Part shown: piece by piece, positions 35,142 to 45,998 of the stretch | Layout of the letters: the number at the start of each line of letters is the position of its first letter | Position numbering within the stretch: position 1 is the first letter of the stretch | Origin: Xenopus tropicalis | Taxonomy: Eukaryota > Chordata > Amphibia > Anura > Pipidae | Direction: 5' to 3' | NCBI RefSeq assembly: GCF_000004195.4 | Contig: NC_030680.2 | Span: forward strand, 150,206,045 to 150,270,044 | DNA length: 64,000 bases | Notes under the pieces: generated by a model | What the model saw: the letters and a program-made list of their open reading frames with translations, nothing else | Told to the model about the DNA's origin: nothing | Databases searched by the model: none | Made by a program: the position numbers and the translations under genes

Positions 35142-35498
35142 GCAGTGAGTTCCTGGTGTAGGAACCTCCCTCTCTCAGCACAAATATAAATCTAAGGAGC
35201 TCAATCCATAACGCGGATCCGGCTCTGATTATTTCATATAACAAAGGAGGCGCCGTTTGTTTTGTTCCACGCGTCTGGCACCGAATATTTCATTCCGGCG
35301 TTTCCCTGCGTGGCGTTCCATCTCCGGGATAAATGGGTGGGACTGCGGGGGGGTTTGTTCATCAGAAACATGGGGGGGTGTCACAGGCCTCACATGTACA
35401 TCAGTCAAAGAATGGGAATAAAGGAGCCGCCGGGATAATTGTATCATGTGGGGCAAATTGTATTATGGTCTGTGTGTGTGGGGGTCCAGGATAAACAC
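35142..35498. other. non-repetitive DNA, no gene seen
   Basis: About 360 bp, no recognised exon, RNA or repeat. Confidence 0.5.
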
Positions 35499-36476
35499 TC
35501 TCCATTCTACTATCTCCATCTTGACCTACTGTCTCCATCTTGACCTACTGTCCCCATCTTGACCTACTGTCTCCATCTTGACCTACTGTCTCCATCTTGA
35601 CCTACTGTCTCCATCTTGCCCTACTGTCTCCATCTTGCCCTACTGTCTCCATCTTGACCTACTGTCTCCATCTTGACCTACTGTCTCCATCTTGACCTAC
35701 TGTCCCCATCTTGACCTACTGTCTCCATCTTGCCCTACTGTCTCCATCTTGCCCTACTGTCTCCATCTTGCCCTACTGTCTCCATCTTGACCTACTGTCT
35801 CCATCTTGCCCTACTGTCTCTATCTTGTCCTACTGTCTCCATCTTGTCCTACTATTTCCCTCTTGCCCTACTGTCTCCATCTTGCCCTACCGTCTCCATC
35901 TTGTCCTACCGTCTCCATCTTGCCCTACCGTCTCCATCTTGTCCTACCGTCTCCATCTTGCCCTACCGTCTCCATCTTGCCCTACTGTCTCCATCTTGCC
36001 CTACTGTCTCCATCTTGACCTACTGTCTCCATCTTGTCCTACTGTCTCCATCTTGCCCCACTGTCTCCATCTTGACTTACTGTCTCCATCTTGTCCTACT
36101 GTCTCCATCTTGCCCTACTGTCTCCATCTTGACATACTGTCTCCATCTTGACCTACTGTCTCCATCTTGACCTACTGTCCCCATCTTGTCCTACTGTCTC
36201 CATCTTGCCCTACTGTCTCCATCTTGCCCTACTGTCCCCATCTTGCCCTACTGTCTCCATCTTGCCCTACTGTCTCCATCTTGTCCTACTGTCTCCATCT
36301 TGCCCTACTGTCTCCATCTTGCCCTACTGTCTCCATCTTGCCCTACTGTCTCCATCTTGCCCTACTGTCCCCATCTTGCCCTACTGTCTCCATCTTGTCC
36401 TACTGTCTCCATCTTGCCCTACTGTCTCCATCTTGCCCTACCATATCCATCTTGCCCTACTGTCTCCATCTTGCAG
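35499..36476 (+). repeat. 19-bp satellite, array C3
   Basis: About 51 copies. Unlike other arrays its 5' part is dominated by the TTGACCTAC variant, and the 3' part by TTGCCCTAC. It ends eight bases before a complete MITE. Confidence 0.97.
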
Positions 36477-36484
36477 ATAGCAGT

Positions 36485-36893
36485 TTAAAGGAGAAGTAAA
36501 GGTAAAACCTCTATCAAAAGAAACACAGGATTTCTTGTGTTGTGTCACATGTTCTGTCAGACTTCCTTTCTCAGAAATATCCTTCAGGGCACAGGCACGA
36601 GTCTGCTCAGCTTGCTCCTCTCCCCCCTCCCTTCTCCTGTTCCCCCTCCCATCAGAATTTGCTCCCCTTCCCATTTCCATGTAACCTGAGCTACCAGCAG
36701 CCAGAGCTGCAGCAGGAAGCTACTGAGACCAAGCTAAAATGGCAGCTGCTATCTTAAACAAACAGAGGGAGCTGCTAGGGCTGTTACTCAAGCAGGTAAA
36801 GCTTTCTGCAGAGTAAATATAGGGTTCTAGGTGGCACTATTATGGGTAATCTATTGGCAGTAAAATGGCAAAATGCCTTTCCTTCTCCTTTAA
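36485..36893 (+). mobile_element. complete T2-like MITE (compact copy)
   Basis: 409 bp from TTAAAGGAGAAGTAAAGG to CCTTTCCTTCTCCTTTAA, i.e. imperfect terminal inverted repeats of about 18 bp with TTAA at each outer edge. Contains a pyrimidine tract of about 55 bp (36620-36675) at the position of the purine array in the copy at 25406-26304. Confidence 0.9.
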
Positions 36894-37486
36894 GTTCCAA
36901 GCCTCCAAGCTTGAACTAAATGAAACTAAATGCCAGTCCTCATTGTCATGTAGAGGCTTCACAACATTTCCCAGCCATAAAGCAAGAGAGAACTGTTGTT
37001 TGCCAGAAAGGAAATATACATAGTCACATGACTACTGAGCCTCATCTCAATCCTGGGTCCAATAGATGGGGATATAATGCCCCTCAGTCTCAATGAACAG
37101 ACAGTGCAGCCTCAGGTTCCCAATACCATACAGTGTATCCGCATTGTTCAACTACAAGTCCCAGAATGCCCTAATGCCCAAATGCCCACAATAAACATAA
37201 ATGTATTGTTCTTACACAGACATACCTGGTCCCTCAGACTGAATGGAAACCGTGAGCGAGTAAGAACGTTTCATTACTTACCTCTGTGCTCATTGGACCA
37301 GTTTCCCTCCCTCTTAGGCTCACAGTGTAGCGCAGCCTCTCTCTCACTTTGTTCAGCCCTGCAGTGATGGATTCTGGGACTTGAAGTTCTTCCGCTTTCC
37401 ATAGTGGGTGGGGCACAGATGTAATGGCATGCAGAGACACTTTAAATCCCAGAATCCACCACTGGAAAAGGGAGACGGAGGGGCAC
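36894..37486. other. non-repetitive DNA with 100-bp-repeat remnant and ZNF143-like sites
   Basis: No gene recognised. CAGCCATAAAGCAAGAGAG at about 36973 resembles a half unit of the 100-bp repeat in reverse orientation. Confidence 0.5.
37151..37169 (+). promoter_or_regulatory. ZNF143/THAP11-type motif (candidate)
   Basis: ACTACAAGTCCCAGAATGC matches the core long motif. Related copies lie nearby (CAAGTCCCAGAATCC on the minus strand at about 37370-37385 and AAATCCCAGAATCC at 37444). Confidence 0.45.
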
Positions 37487-37860
37487 ATTTACTAATCCAC
37501 GAATCCGAATCCCGAATGGGAAAAAATCGAATTGGAAACGAAAATTTTGCAACTTTTTCGTCGCCGTCGCGCTTTTTTCGTATTTTGCACGATTTTTTCA
37601 TCGCCGCCACGACTTTATCGTATTTTGTGAGACTTTTTCATCGCCGACGCGATTTTTCCGTATTGAGCAACTGTAAACGGCGGAAAAACCAATCCGATTT
37701 TTTCGCAACGACGTTGAAAAAGTCGCAGAAAATATACGATAAAGTCGTAAGGCCGACAAAAAAATCGCGGGACATACGAAAAAGTTGGAAAAATACCGAT
37801 CATTACGAAAAAACGCGCTTGGACGCTTTCGGTCTGTTTGTGCATTAGTAAATCTGCCCC
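37487..37860. mobile_element. CpG-rich MITE with GGGGCANATTTACTAA ends
   Basis: Terminal inverted repeats: left GGGGCACATTTACTAA, right TTAGTAAATCTGCCCC (one mismatch). The flanks read CGGAG on both sides if the outermost base of each end is counted as target, suggesting a 4-5-bp duplication. The interior is full of TCG and CGA motifs (TTTTTCGTCGCCGTCGCG). No coding frame. Confidence 0.87.
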
Positions 37861-38676
37861 GGAGTGTTGCTTGACACTGTGAGCCTAAAGGGGGCTCAAC
37901 CGACCTGTCATGGCTTCCTTCCATTGAGCTCAATGGAAACAAAGTTTTTATGATATTGGCCAATCACATTGCAGAGACAACTAAGGGGGCTTTATCCTCG
38001 GGGCCAGTTGTCAGCTGGTGTAATTCCCAGGGGTAGGAATGGGGCAAGGGGCATTACTAAATACCCCCAGGGGTTTCCAATAACTGAGCCCTGATACTTA
38101 TTCCAGGCCACATATCGGATCCCTTCACGCTGGATTAAAGGGCAAGTAGCACCGCGCCGGCAGGAGTCTCTCTCCAACTATAAAATCCCTGGTTTGGGGT
38201 CACGGACATGGAATTTTGTGTTTTTTTTTTCTCAAAGGCAGAAATGTAAGAAAATCACCCACTCCACAGAGAAAGGGCAAATTAGCCATCAACAAATTTC
38301 CTCTATTTAATAAATCTTGTCTGTTGCTATGGCACCCTAAAGGGCCCGGCGAGATGAAAGGGGAACGAGGCGTGCCATTGGCTGGAACATGAAAGTTGCG
38401 GAGAGAAAGGACGCGGCTGCACGAAGTGGAATTTCAGACGTAATTGCTGTAGATTTTTCAAATGGGAGAAAATGAGGAGGCAAAGTGAGCGTGATTACGG
38501 CGAAGGTTCGACTAAAAGCAGAGAAAGGCGGCAATTTGCTTCCAAGCGGCGGCTCCCTGGCTTCTGTCTAATGAGATGTTTATTCCGACGCTCTCTGGCG
38601 AGAGGCTGTCTCGCTGGGCTTAGAGCGTCCCTAGCTTTCAGCTAAAGAGACAGAGATGAGACAAACTGCACCAGGT
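37861..38676. other. non-repetitive DNA, no gene seen
   Basis: About 815 bp. 38330-38640 is GC-balanced, free of repeats and rich in purine motifs; no exon recognised. Confidence 0.5.
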
Positions 38677-40094
38677 CAGATCCCTTATACTTCCTGCTCC
38701 TGGGCTGCTCTCTTTCCCATGGTCAGACAGGAACCTCCCCCTGGGTAAGTGAATCCAATCTCCCCCCAGTACTTACCCAGGTACAGAGCTCTGATTCTCT
38801 GTACTTCCTGCTCCTGGGCTGCTCTCTTTCCCATGGTCAGGCAGGAACCTCCCCCTGGGTAAGTGAATCCAATCTCCCCCCAGTACTTACCCAGGTACAG
38901 AGCTCTGATTCTCTGTACTTCCTGCTCCTGGGCTGCTCTCTTTCCCATGGTCAGGCAGGAACCTCCCGCTGGGTAAGTGAATACAATCTCCCCCCAGTAC
39001 TTACCCAGGTACAGAGCTCTGATTCTCTGTACTTCCTGCTCCTGGGCTGCTCTCTTTCCCATGGTCAGACAGGAACCTCCCCCTGGGTAAGTGAATACAA
39101 TCTCCCCCCAGTACTTACCCAGGTACAGAGCTCTGATTCTCTGTACTTCCTGCTCCTGGGCTGCTCTCTTTCCCATGGTCAGGCAGGAACCTCCCCCTGG
39201 GTAAGTGAATCCAATCTCCCCCCAGTACTTACCCAGGTACAGAGCTCTGATTCTCTGTACTTCCTGCTCCTGGACTGCTCTCTTTCCCATGGTCAGACAG
39301 GAATCCCCCCTGGGTAAGTGAATACAATCTCCCCCCAGTACTTACCCAGGTACAGAGCTCTGATTCTCTGTACTTCCTGCTCCTGGGCTGCTCTCTTTCC
39401 CATGGTCAGGCAGGAACCTCCCCCTGGGTAAGTGAATCCAATCTCCCCCCAGTACTTACCCAGGTACAGAGCTCTGATTCTCTGTACTTCCTGCTCCTGG
39501 GCTGCTCTCTTTCCCATGGTCAGGCAGGAACCTCCCCCTGGGTAAGTGAATCCAATCTCCCCCCAGTACTTACCCAGGTACAGAGCTCTGATTCTCTGTA
39601 CTTCCTGCTCCTGGGCTGCTCTCTTTCCCATGGTCAGGCAGGAACCTCCCCCTGGGTAAGTGTATCCAATCTCCCCCCCAGTACTTATCCAGGTACAGAG
39701 CTCTGATTCTCTGTACTTCCTGCTCCTGGGCTGCTCTCTTTCCCATGGTCAGGCAGGAACCTCCCCCTGGGTAAGTGAATCCAATCTCCCCCCAGTACTT
39801 ACCCAGGTACAGAGCTCTGATTCTCTGTACTTCCTGCTCCTGGGCTGCTCTCTTTCCCATGGTCAGGCAGGAACCCCCCCTGGGTAAGTGAATCCAATCT
39901 CCCCCCAGTACTTACCCAGGTACAGAGCTCTGATTCTCTGTACTTCCTGCTCCTGGGCTGCTCTCTTTCCCATGGTCAGGCAGGAACCTCCCCCTGGGTA
40001 AGTGAATCCAATCTCCCCCCAGTACTTACCCAGGTACAGAGCTCTGATTCTCTGTACTTCCTGCTCCTGGGCTGCTCTCTTTCCCATGGTCAGT
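38677..40094 (+). repeat. 114-bp tandem repeat, array J (about 12.4 copies)
   Basis: 114-bp units with core GTACTTACCCAGGTACAG. A multiple of three, so a 38-residue repeat peptide is open on the minus strand until 1-bp differences break it at about 39300 and 39870. Treated as non-coding. Confidence 0.97.
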
Positions 40095-40564
40095 CATGCT
40101 CCCCCCCCGCCTACACACAATAGGGGGGGCATCTCGTACCCCTATTTCGCTACATGAGGCGACACACAATTCATACAGTGACCCCCCCCCCAATGAAATT
40201 CAATGTAAACAAAAATATTGGAAAAGCTTTAATTTGCCCGAGCCAATTATCAATTTTGTGCAATTTATTTTGGGAGATTCTGTTCGTTTCTGCTATTTCT
40301 GGAAGCAATTAGTTGACTCATCATCGTTTGTATCTGCCCGCGGCCCAGTCTGCATTTCCTTGCCCAATCCTAGAAATCCTAAATGTTGTTGCTCCCCAGC
40401 TAATAACTCCCAGCGCCACGTGCAGGATTCGCTCATTAACTGCACTCGCTAATTTACTGATTCCCACTCCAGCTCTGTCTGTGCATCCGAAACGTGCGCG
40501 TTACCCCTTCCCTTATTATCTACTGAACCCGCCCCTAGCAACCTCATATCCTCTATTATATGCA
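40095..40564. other. non-repetitive DNA, no gene seen
   Basis: About 470 bp, AT-rich, nothing recognised. Confidence 0.5.
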
Positions 40565-40620
40565 TTAAAGGGGATATAAACCCAAAGATTAAATCTAATT
40601 CTACACAATACCCATTCATT
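40565..40620 (+). mobile_element. T2-like MITE left end fused to the following array
   Basis: TTAAAGGGGATATAAACCC followed by MITE-like AT-rich sequence. The 112-bp array begins within it and no right end is found before the 19-bp array. Confidence 0.6.
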
Positions 40621-41800
40621 CCTCATTCTTACTGGGTTTATAGTTATGTGTAACTGTCACTGTGTCTGTCCCTTTCCCTTCCCTGCACTGCTGGTTCTGA
40701 CTCCTGATACAACTCCCCAATATCCATTCATCCCTCATTCTCACTGGGTTTATAGTTATGTGTAACTGTCACTGTGTCTGTCCCTTCCCTGCACTGCTGG
40801 TTCTGACTCCTGATACAACTCCCCAATATCCATTCATTCCTCATTCTCACTGGGTTTATAGTTATGTGTAACTGTCACTGTGTCTGTCCCTTTCCCTTCC
40901 CTGCACTGCTGGTTCTGACTCCTGATACAACTCCCCAATATCCATTCATCCCTCATTCTCACTGGGTTTATAGTTATGTGTAACTGTCACTGTGTCTGTC
41001 CCTTTCCCTTCCCTGCACTGCTGGTTCTGACTCCTGATACAACTCCCCAATACCCATTCATTCCTCATTCTCACTGGGTTTATAGTTATGTGTAACTGTC
41101 ACTGTGTCTGTCCCTTTCCCTTCCCTGCACTGCTGGTTCTGACTCCTGATACAACTCCTCAATATCCATTCATCCCTCATTCTCACTGGGTTTATAGTTA
41201 TGTGTAACTGTCACTGTGTCTGTCCCTTTCCCTTCCCTGCACTGCTGGTTCTGACTCCTGATACAACTCCCCAATATCCATTCATCCCTCATTCTCACTG
41301 GGTTTATAGTTATGTGTAACTGTCACTGTGTCTGTCCCTTTCCCTTCCCTGCACTGCTGGTTCTGACTCCTGATACAACTCCCCAATACCCATTCATTCC
41401 TCATTCTCACTGGGTTTATAGTTATGTGTAACTGTCACTGTGTCTGTCCCTTTCCCTTCTCTGCACTGCTGGTTCTGACTCCTGATACAACTCCCCAATA
41501 TCCATTCATCCCTCATTCTCACTGGGTTTATAGTTATGTGTAACTGTCACTGTGTCTGTCCCTTTCCCTTCCCTGCACTGCTGGTTCTGACTCCTGATAC
41601 AACTCCCCAATACCCATTCATTCCTCATTCTCACTGGGTTTATAGTTATGTGTAACTGTCACTGTGTCTGTCCCTTTCCCTTCCCTGCACTGCTGGTTCT
41701 GACTCCTGATACAACTCCCCAATACCCATTCATTCCTCATTCTCACTGGGTTTATAGTTATGTGTAACTGTCACTGTGTCTGTCCCTTTCTCTTCTCTGT
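40597..41800 (+). repeat. 112-bp tandem repeat, array K (about 10.7 copies)
   Basis: Units of 112 bp (one of 106 bp, lacking CCCTTT) with core GGGTTTATAGTTATGTGTAA. Alternating CCATTCATTCC / CCATTCATCCC variants. The last unit runs straight into the 19-bp array. Confidence 0.96.
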
Positions 41801-42065
41801 CACCATCTTGCCCTACTGTCTCCATCTTGTCCTACTGTCTCCATCTTGCCCTACTGTCTCTATCTTGCCCTACTGTCCCCATCTTGCCCTACTGTCCCCA
41901 TCTTGCCCTACTGCCTCCATCTTGCCCAACTGTCTCCATCTTGTTTATCCATCTCACAGTCACAATTTCCCTGTATTCTTACACTGTTACCCTTTATGTT
42001 CCCCTGTTTTTACCCCTTTCCTTCCCTACTCTCCCCTTTCCCTATTGCTATTATCTTGCCCTACC
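41801..42065 (+). repeat. 19-bp satellite, array C4 (short, with decayed 3' edge)
   Basis: About eight good copies to 41947, then degenerate pyrimidine-rich remnants ending in ATTATCTTGCCCTACCAG. Confidence 0.9.
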
Positions 42066-43255
42066 AGCCCAATGACCTGCTGCCCCAATATATCCTAATT
42101 TCCCACCTTGCTCTATGTGGGTCGCTCTGCCGTTTGCCCTAATTTGCCCCCCGATACAAACAGCTCCGGGCAATGAGAGCACATTTCCCCCCCGCTGAGC
42201 AAGTGAATGAGAAGCGCAGGCGTGTGGGTTACGGGGAGGACGGCGCCAGAGGCAGTTGACTTTAAGTATTTTAGTCCCACAGAATGTCCCCCCCGGGGGC
42301 GCTGGATTAGATGCAAATGCTCCGGCTCTGCCCCCGGATAATAGACATTCTGCGCATGGAATATTGCGATAAAAAGCTTTGAATTCCCAGGCTCCCGGGT
42401 CTGAGCCGCGCCGGGGCACTCAAGCGTTAACGTGCGGAAATTCAATTACTGTACAGCAGCAATTACTCTCTACAGCGCCGCCATAATGACCCGACAAATT
42501 CATATGTTTCTTCCCTGTTTATCAACATCATTACGTGGGTTAAACAGCTGCTGCCAGTCCGGCGGTACCATCTGAGCCCAAGCGGAGCTTCTGACTGACA
42601 TGGAGCAGGTTCCGCTCCCCACTAGGACACATAAATCCCCGGGGAGAACGTTCATTGGAGCAGAACTTTTGCTTTGCGAGTATAAAAATACGTTCTGGGC
42701 AGTGGCGTCCGAATGCCCTGCGCCGCCATTAAACTTTAATCAACGACAGCGAGTACGTGCCCGGCGCTGGGGGAAGGAACAGTTTATCTGCAGATTTGTA
42801 TGTGCATCTGAGCAGAAAGCAAAGCTGCTGAGCGCAGGATTCGGGAGTGATGAGTGGCGGCCAGATAGCGATCGTATAAAGTGCCGCGTAAGGAAATCTC
42901 TCTGCCAGCAGCTCATTCGCTCACAGTCGCAGGATGTTTCTGCCTGAACCCGACTGAGAAATTATTATATCCTTGGGTGAATTATGTGGACTACTAAACC
43001 GGCTTGTCTGACTAGCACCCCCGCCAGTTGCCCCTTTTACCTAGCTTGGCTTAACCAGGTGGTTACTACAGGCAGGGGCGTATTTATAACAGGGCCTGTA
43101 CCTAGGGTGGCCCTCGGGTGCCTATCCCCAGCCTCCGATGTGGATTTCCATAGAAAATAGGGGGCCACAGGCTCAATGGAAGTGACGCCAATCACAAGAT
43201 TTAGGAGCTAAATACTCCCCTGGCGACAGGACTCCAAGTAAATCAAAACCAGAAC
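42066..43255. other. non-repetitive DNA upstream-to-downstream of the exon region, no gene seen
   Basis: About 1.2 kb with GC-rich, CpG-containing stretches. A 115-codon frame at 42600-42947 has a fair start context but no recognisable family, and no splice evidence. Confidence 0.5.
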
Positions 43256-43710
43256 TTAAAGGAAAACTATACAATGTAGGTCTCTATAAATAAATATTGC
43301 ATAAACAGCTCATATGTAAAACCCTGCTTCATATAAATACACCATTTTCATATAAATATACTTTTAAGTAGTATGTGCCATTGGGTAATCCTAAATAGGA
43401 AACTGCCATTTTAAGTACTAAGCCCCGCCCCCTGGGATCATAGGAGTCACAGTGCACACAAACAAGCCAGGGCACACATACATGCTAGGCCCCATCAGCC
43501 AATGAATGGGCAGAGTTCTGCCTTTTGCTCCCACACTACTTCCTGTTACAGTTAGAGATGCATCACTTCCTGTCAGCTGATCTCTGAGGGAGCACACAGC
43601 CCATCACTAAATGGCGGCTCAAGGGAAAGGGTGTAAAAGGGCAATATTTACTGATATATATATTCCAGTTTGGGAGATTCTTTAATAGGCCACTTCTTAG
43701 TATCATGCGG
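43256..43710 (+). mobile_element. T2-like MITE, left end present
   Basis: Begins TTAAAGGAAAACTATA and continues with typical Xenopus MITE interior (TTCATATAAATACACCATTTTC, AATGGCGGCTCAAGGG, ATATATTCCAGTTTGGGAGA). The right terminus was not identified, so the end is approximate. Confidence 0.65.
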
Positions 43711-43861
43711 TACAAGAAGAGAAATGCAAGCTAATTGCTGATTGGTTGATGCATTTGGGCAGTCAGGTCAGTATGTTTACAAGTGTCTCCAATAGTCATT
43801 GGAAGAACAAAGTGCTTTAAAGATATGATCTCATTTTTTACAAACATATCAGACTGTACCT

Positions 43862-43863
43862 AC
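43862..43863 (-). other. cacna2d3: splice donor of the cacna2d3 exon
   Basis: On the minus strand CGG|GTAGGT, a good GT donor, immediately after the AVR codons where the vertebrate protein continues in the next exon. Confidence 0.85.
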
Positions 43864-43980
43864 CCGCACAGCTTCCGATTTCTTGTGGAACATTTCCTCC
43901 ATGTCTTTGGCCAACTTCTTAACCAACTGCAGCCCATCGATCTCCTCAATAGTCACGTCCTTCTCAAACTCCTTGTACTT
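43864..43980 (-). CDS. cacna2d3: cacna2d3 internal exon (calcium channel alpha2delta-3, N-terminal region)
   Basis: A 117-bp, 39-codon exon, open in one frame and bounded by consensus splice sites. The translation starts KYKEFEKDV and includes IEEIDGLQLVKKLAK and MEEMFHKKSEAVR. This matches the region after the signal peptide of vertebrate alpha2delta-3 with only conservative changes as I remember the family sequence (Y to F, A to T, N to D). Alpha2delta-3 is an extracellular, membrane-anchored auxiliary subunit that promotes surface traffic and gating of Cav1/Cav2 channels. This segment lies upstream of the VWA domain. Both splice junctions are phase 0. No neighbouring exon was found in the window, which fits the very large 5' introns of this gene in vertebrates. 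Other alpha2delta paralogues match less well. The exon number (2 or 3) is inferred. Confidence 0.93.
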
Positions 43981-44001
43981 CTGTCAGGAGAAAGCAAAAA
44001 G
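43981..44001 (-). other. cacna2d3: splice acceptor and pyrimidine tract of the cacna2d3 exon
   Basis: On the minus strand TTTTTGCTTTCTCCTGACAG precedes the exon: a clear polypyrimidine tract and AG. A 100-bp satellite array begins about 60 bp further upstream. Confidence 0.85.
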
Positions 44002-44042
44002 TTCCTTCAGTTTTTATTGGTACCTGCAGCTCCGGATAGAAT

Positions 44043-45160
44043 CTGTTATTATATACAGATAGCTAGAATCTCAGCCATAAAGCAGGGCAGGACTGCTGCT
44101 TACAATGGGGGGGATCAGATAGGATCTGTGCCACTGTGACAGAATGCTCTGTTATACAGATAGCTAGAATCTCAGCCATAAAGCAGGGCAGGACTGCTGC
44201 TTACAATGGGGGGATCAGATAGGATCTGTGCCACTGTGACAGAATGCGCTGTTATACAGATAGCTAGAATCTCAGCCATAAAGCAGGGCAGGACTGCTGC
44301 TTACAATGGGGGGATCAGATAGGATCTGTGCCACTGTGACAGAATGCTCTGTTATACAGATAGCTAGAATCTCAGCCATAAAGCAGGGCAGGACTGCTGC
44401 TTACAATGGGGGGGATCAGATAGGATCTGTGCCACTGTGACAGAATGCTCTGTTATACAGATAGCTAGAATCTCAGCCATAAAGCAGGGCAGGACTGCTG
44501 CTTACAATGGGGGGATCAGATAGGATCTGTGCCACTGTGACAGAATGCTCTGTTATACAGATAGCTAGAATCTCAGCCATAAAGCAGGGCAGGACTGCTG
44601 CTTACAATGGGGGGGATCAGATAGGATCTGTGCCACTGTGACAGAATGCTCTGTTATACAGATAGCTAGAATCTCAGCCATAAAGCAGGGCAGGACTGCT
44701 GCTTACAATGGGGGGGATCAGATAGGATCTGTGCCACTGTGACAGAATGCTCTGTTATACAGATAGCTAGAATCTCAGCCATAAAGCAGGGCAGGACTGC
44801 TGCTTACAATGGGGGGATCAGATAGGATCTGTGCCACTGTGACAGAATGCTCTGTTATACAGATAGCTAGAATCTCAGCCATAAAGCAGGGCAGGACTGC
44901 TGCTTACAATGGGGGGATCAGATAGGATCTGTGCCACTGTGACAGAATGCTCTGTTATACAGATAGCTAGAATCTCAGCCATAAAGCAGGGCAGGACTGC
45001 TGCTTACAATGGGGGGGGGGATCAGATAGGGTCTGTGTAACTGTGACAGAATGCTCTGTTATACAGATAGCTAGAATCTCAGCCATAAAGCAGGGCAGGA
45101 CTGCTGCTTACAATGGGGGGGGATCAGATAGGATCTGTGCCACTGTGACAGAATGCTCTG
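44043..45160 (-). repeat. 100-bp tandem repeat, array A3 (inverted, about 11 copies)
   Basis: Same family as 1-881, reverse orientation, highly homogeneous; G run of the unit varies from 6 to 10. Lies in the intron just upstream (transcriptionally) of the cacna2d3 exon. Confidence 0.97.
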
Positions 45161-45998
45161 GTAGGTTTGGGTTGCAGTCGGTACCAAGCCCACAGGCAGA
45201 TAAGAGGTTAATGCTCCCTGAAAGGATAAATAAGAAGCAATCACTGATTGGCTGCGGATTGGATGGGCTGCCAATTAATATTCATGCCTATGTAATTACA
45301 CAGAATCTCTCGGCGCCGCTGATTGTGCCACAGACACATTATCGGGTCCCTACACAGAACAATTAGTCATTTCCAACCGAACGTTCCCACCAATCTGCAA
45401 TTTCGGGGCGACCCAATCTCCCTGTGCGGCGGGGGGGGGGGAGGTGGTTTGTGACCCGGTGGAAATGGTAAATGCAATCAGGGAACAATGAGGGATAATT
45501 GCGCCGCTAGTAATTGTGGGAAAGTGGTTTCTGTGCGGCGCTGTTTGCACACAGGGGTAAGAGTTCTGCTGAGATGAAGCACCAAGACCCCGCCGTTCCC
45601 TCCTACCCCTGGGGGGGGCAATGCCCAATTACTGGGGCAGGTACAGCTTCCCTGTATGGCTAGCGCCCCCCACTGGCAATCAGTGGCTTTAAGCAAATGC
45701 TGTAAGTGCCACAGACACAGGCCTTTATATACCCAGAACTGACCCCTAGGCTACTCTGTGCATTGGTCAAGCCCCGGGCCCTTGGGGGCCACATTCCCCT
45801 TGTTAGAAACAAACACAGCTGCCTTTACAGGTCCAAATAGGGGAGACTGCCCTGACCCCCCCCCATATGTTCTACTACACCATAAAGCACTGCTTGTCCA
45901 TGGAGGGGGGTAAAAGATTTTAGACATGGTAAATGAAGTGCAAGGTGCCACCAACAGGGCAAGAAAGAATGGCAGTAAATAACAATAATTATATGTAG
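45161..45998. other. non-repetitive DNA, no gene seen
   Basis: About 840 bp with two long G runs; the last 60 bp hold degenerate 19-bp units. No exon recognised. Confidence 0.5.

Noticed and set aside
38685..40087. 38-residue peptide repeat (MGKRAAQEQEVQRIRALYLG) as a possible repeat protein
   Set aside because: Unit of 114 bp is open only because it is a multiple of three; small indels break the frame in several copies, showing no selection for coding.
42600..42947. 115-codon frame in non-repeat DNA
   Set aside because: No recognisable domain, no splice or transcript evidence; within the length expected by chance in GC-richer DNA.
43783..44139. 118-codon plus-strand frame over the cacna2d3 exon
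   Set aside because: It is the antisense shadow of the minus-strand exon continuing into the 100-bp repeat.
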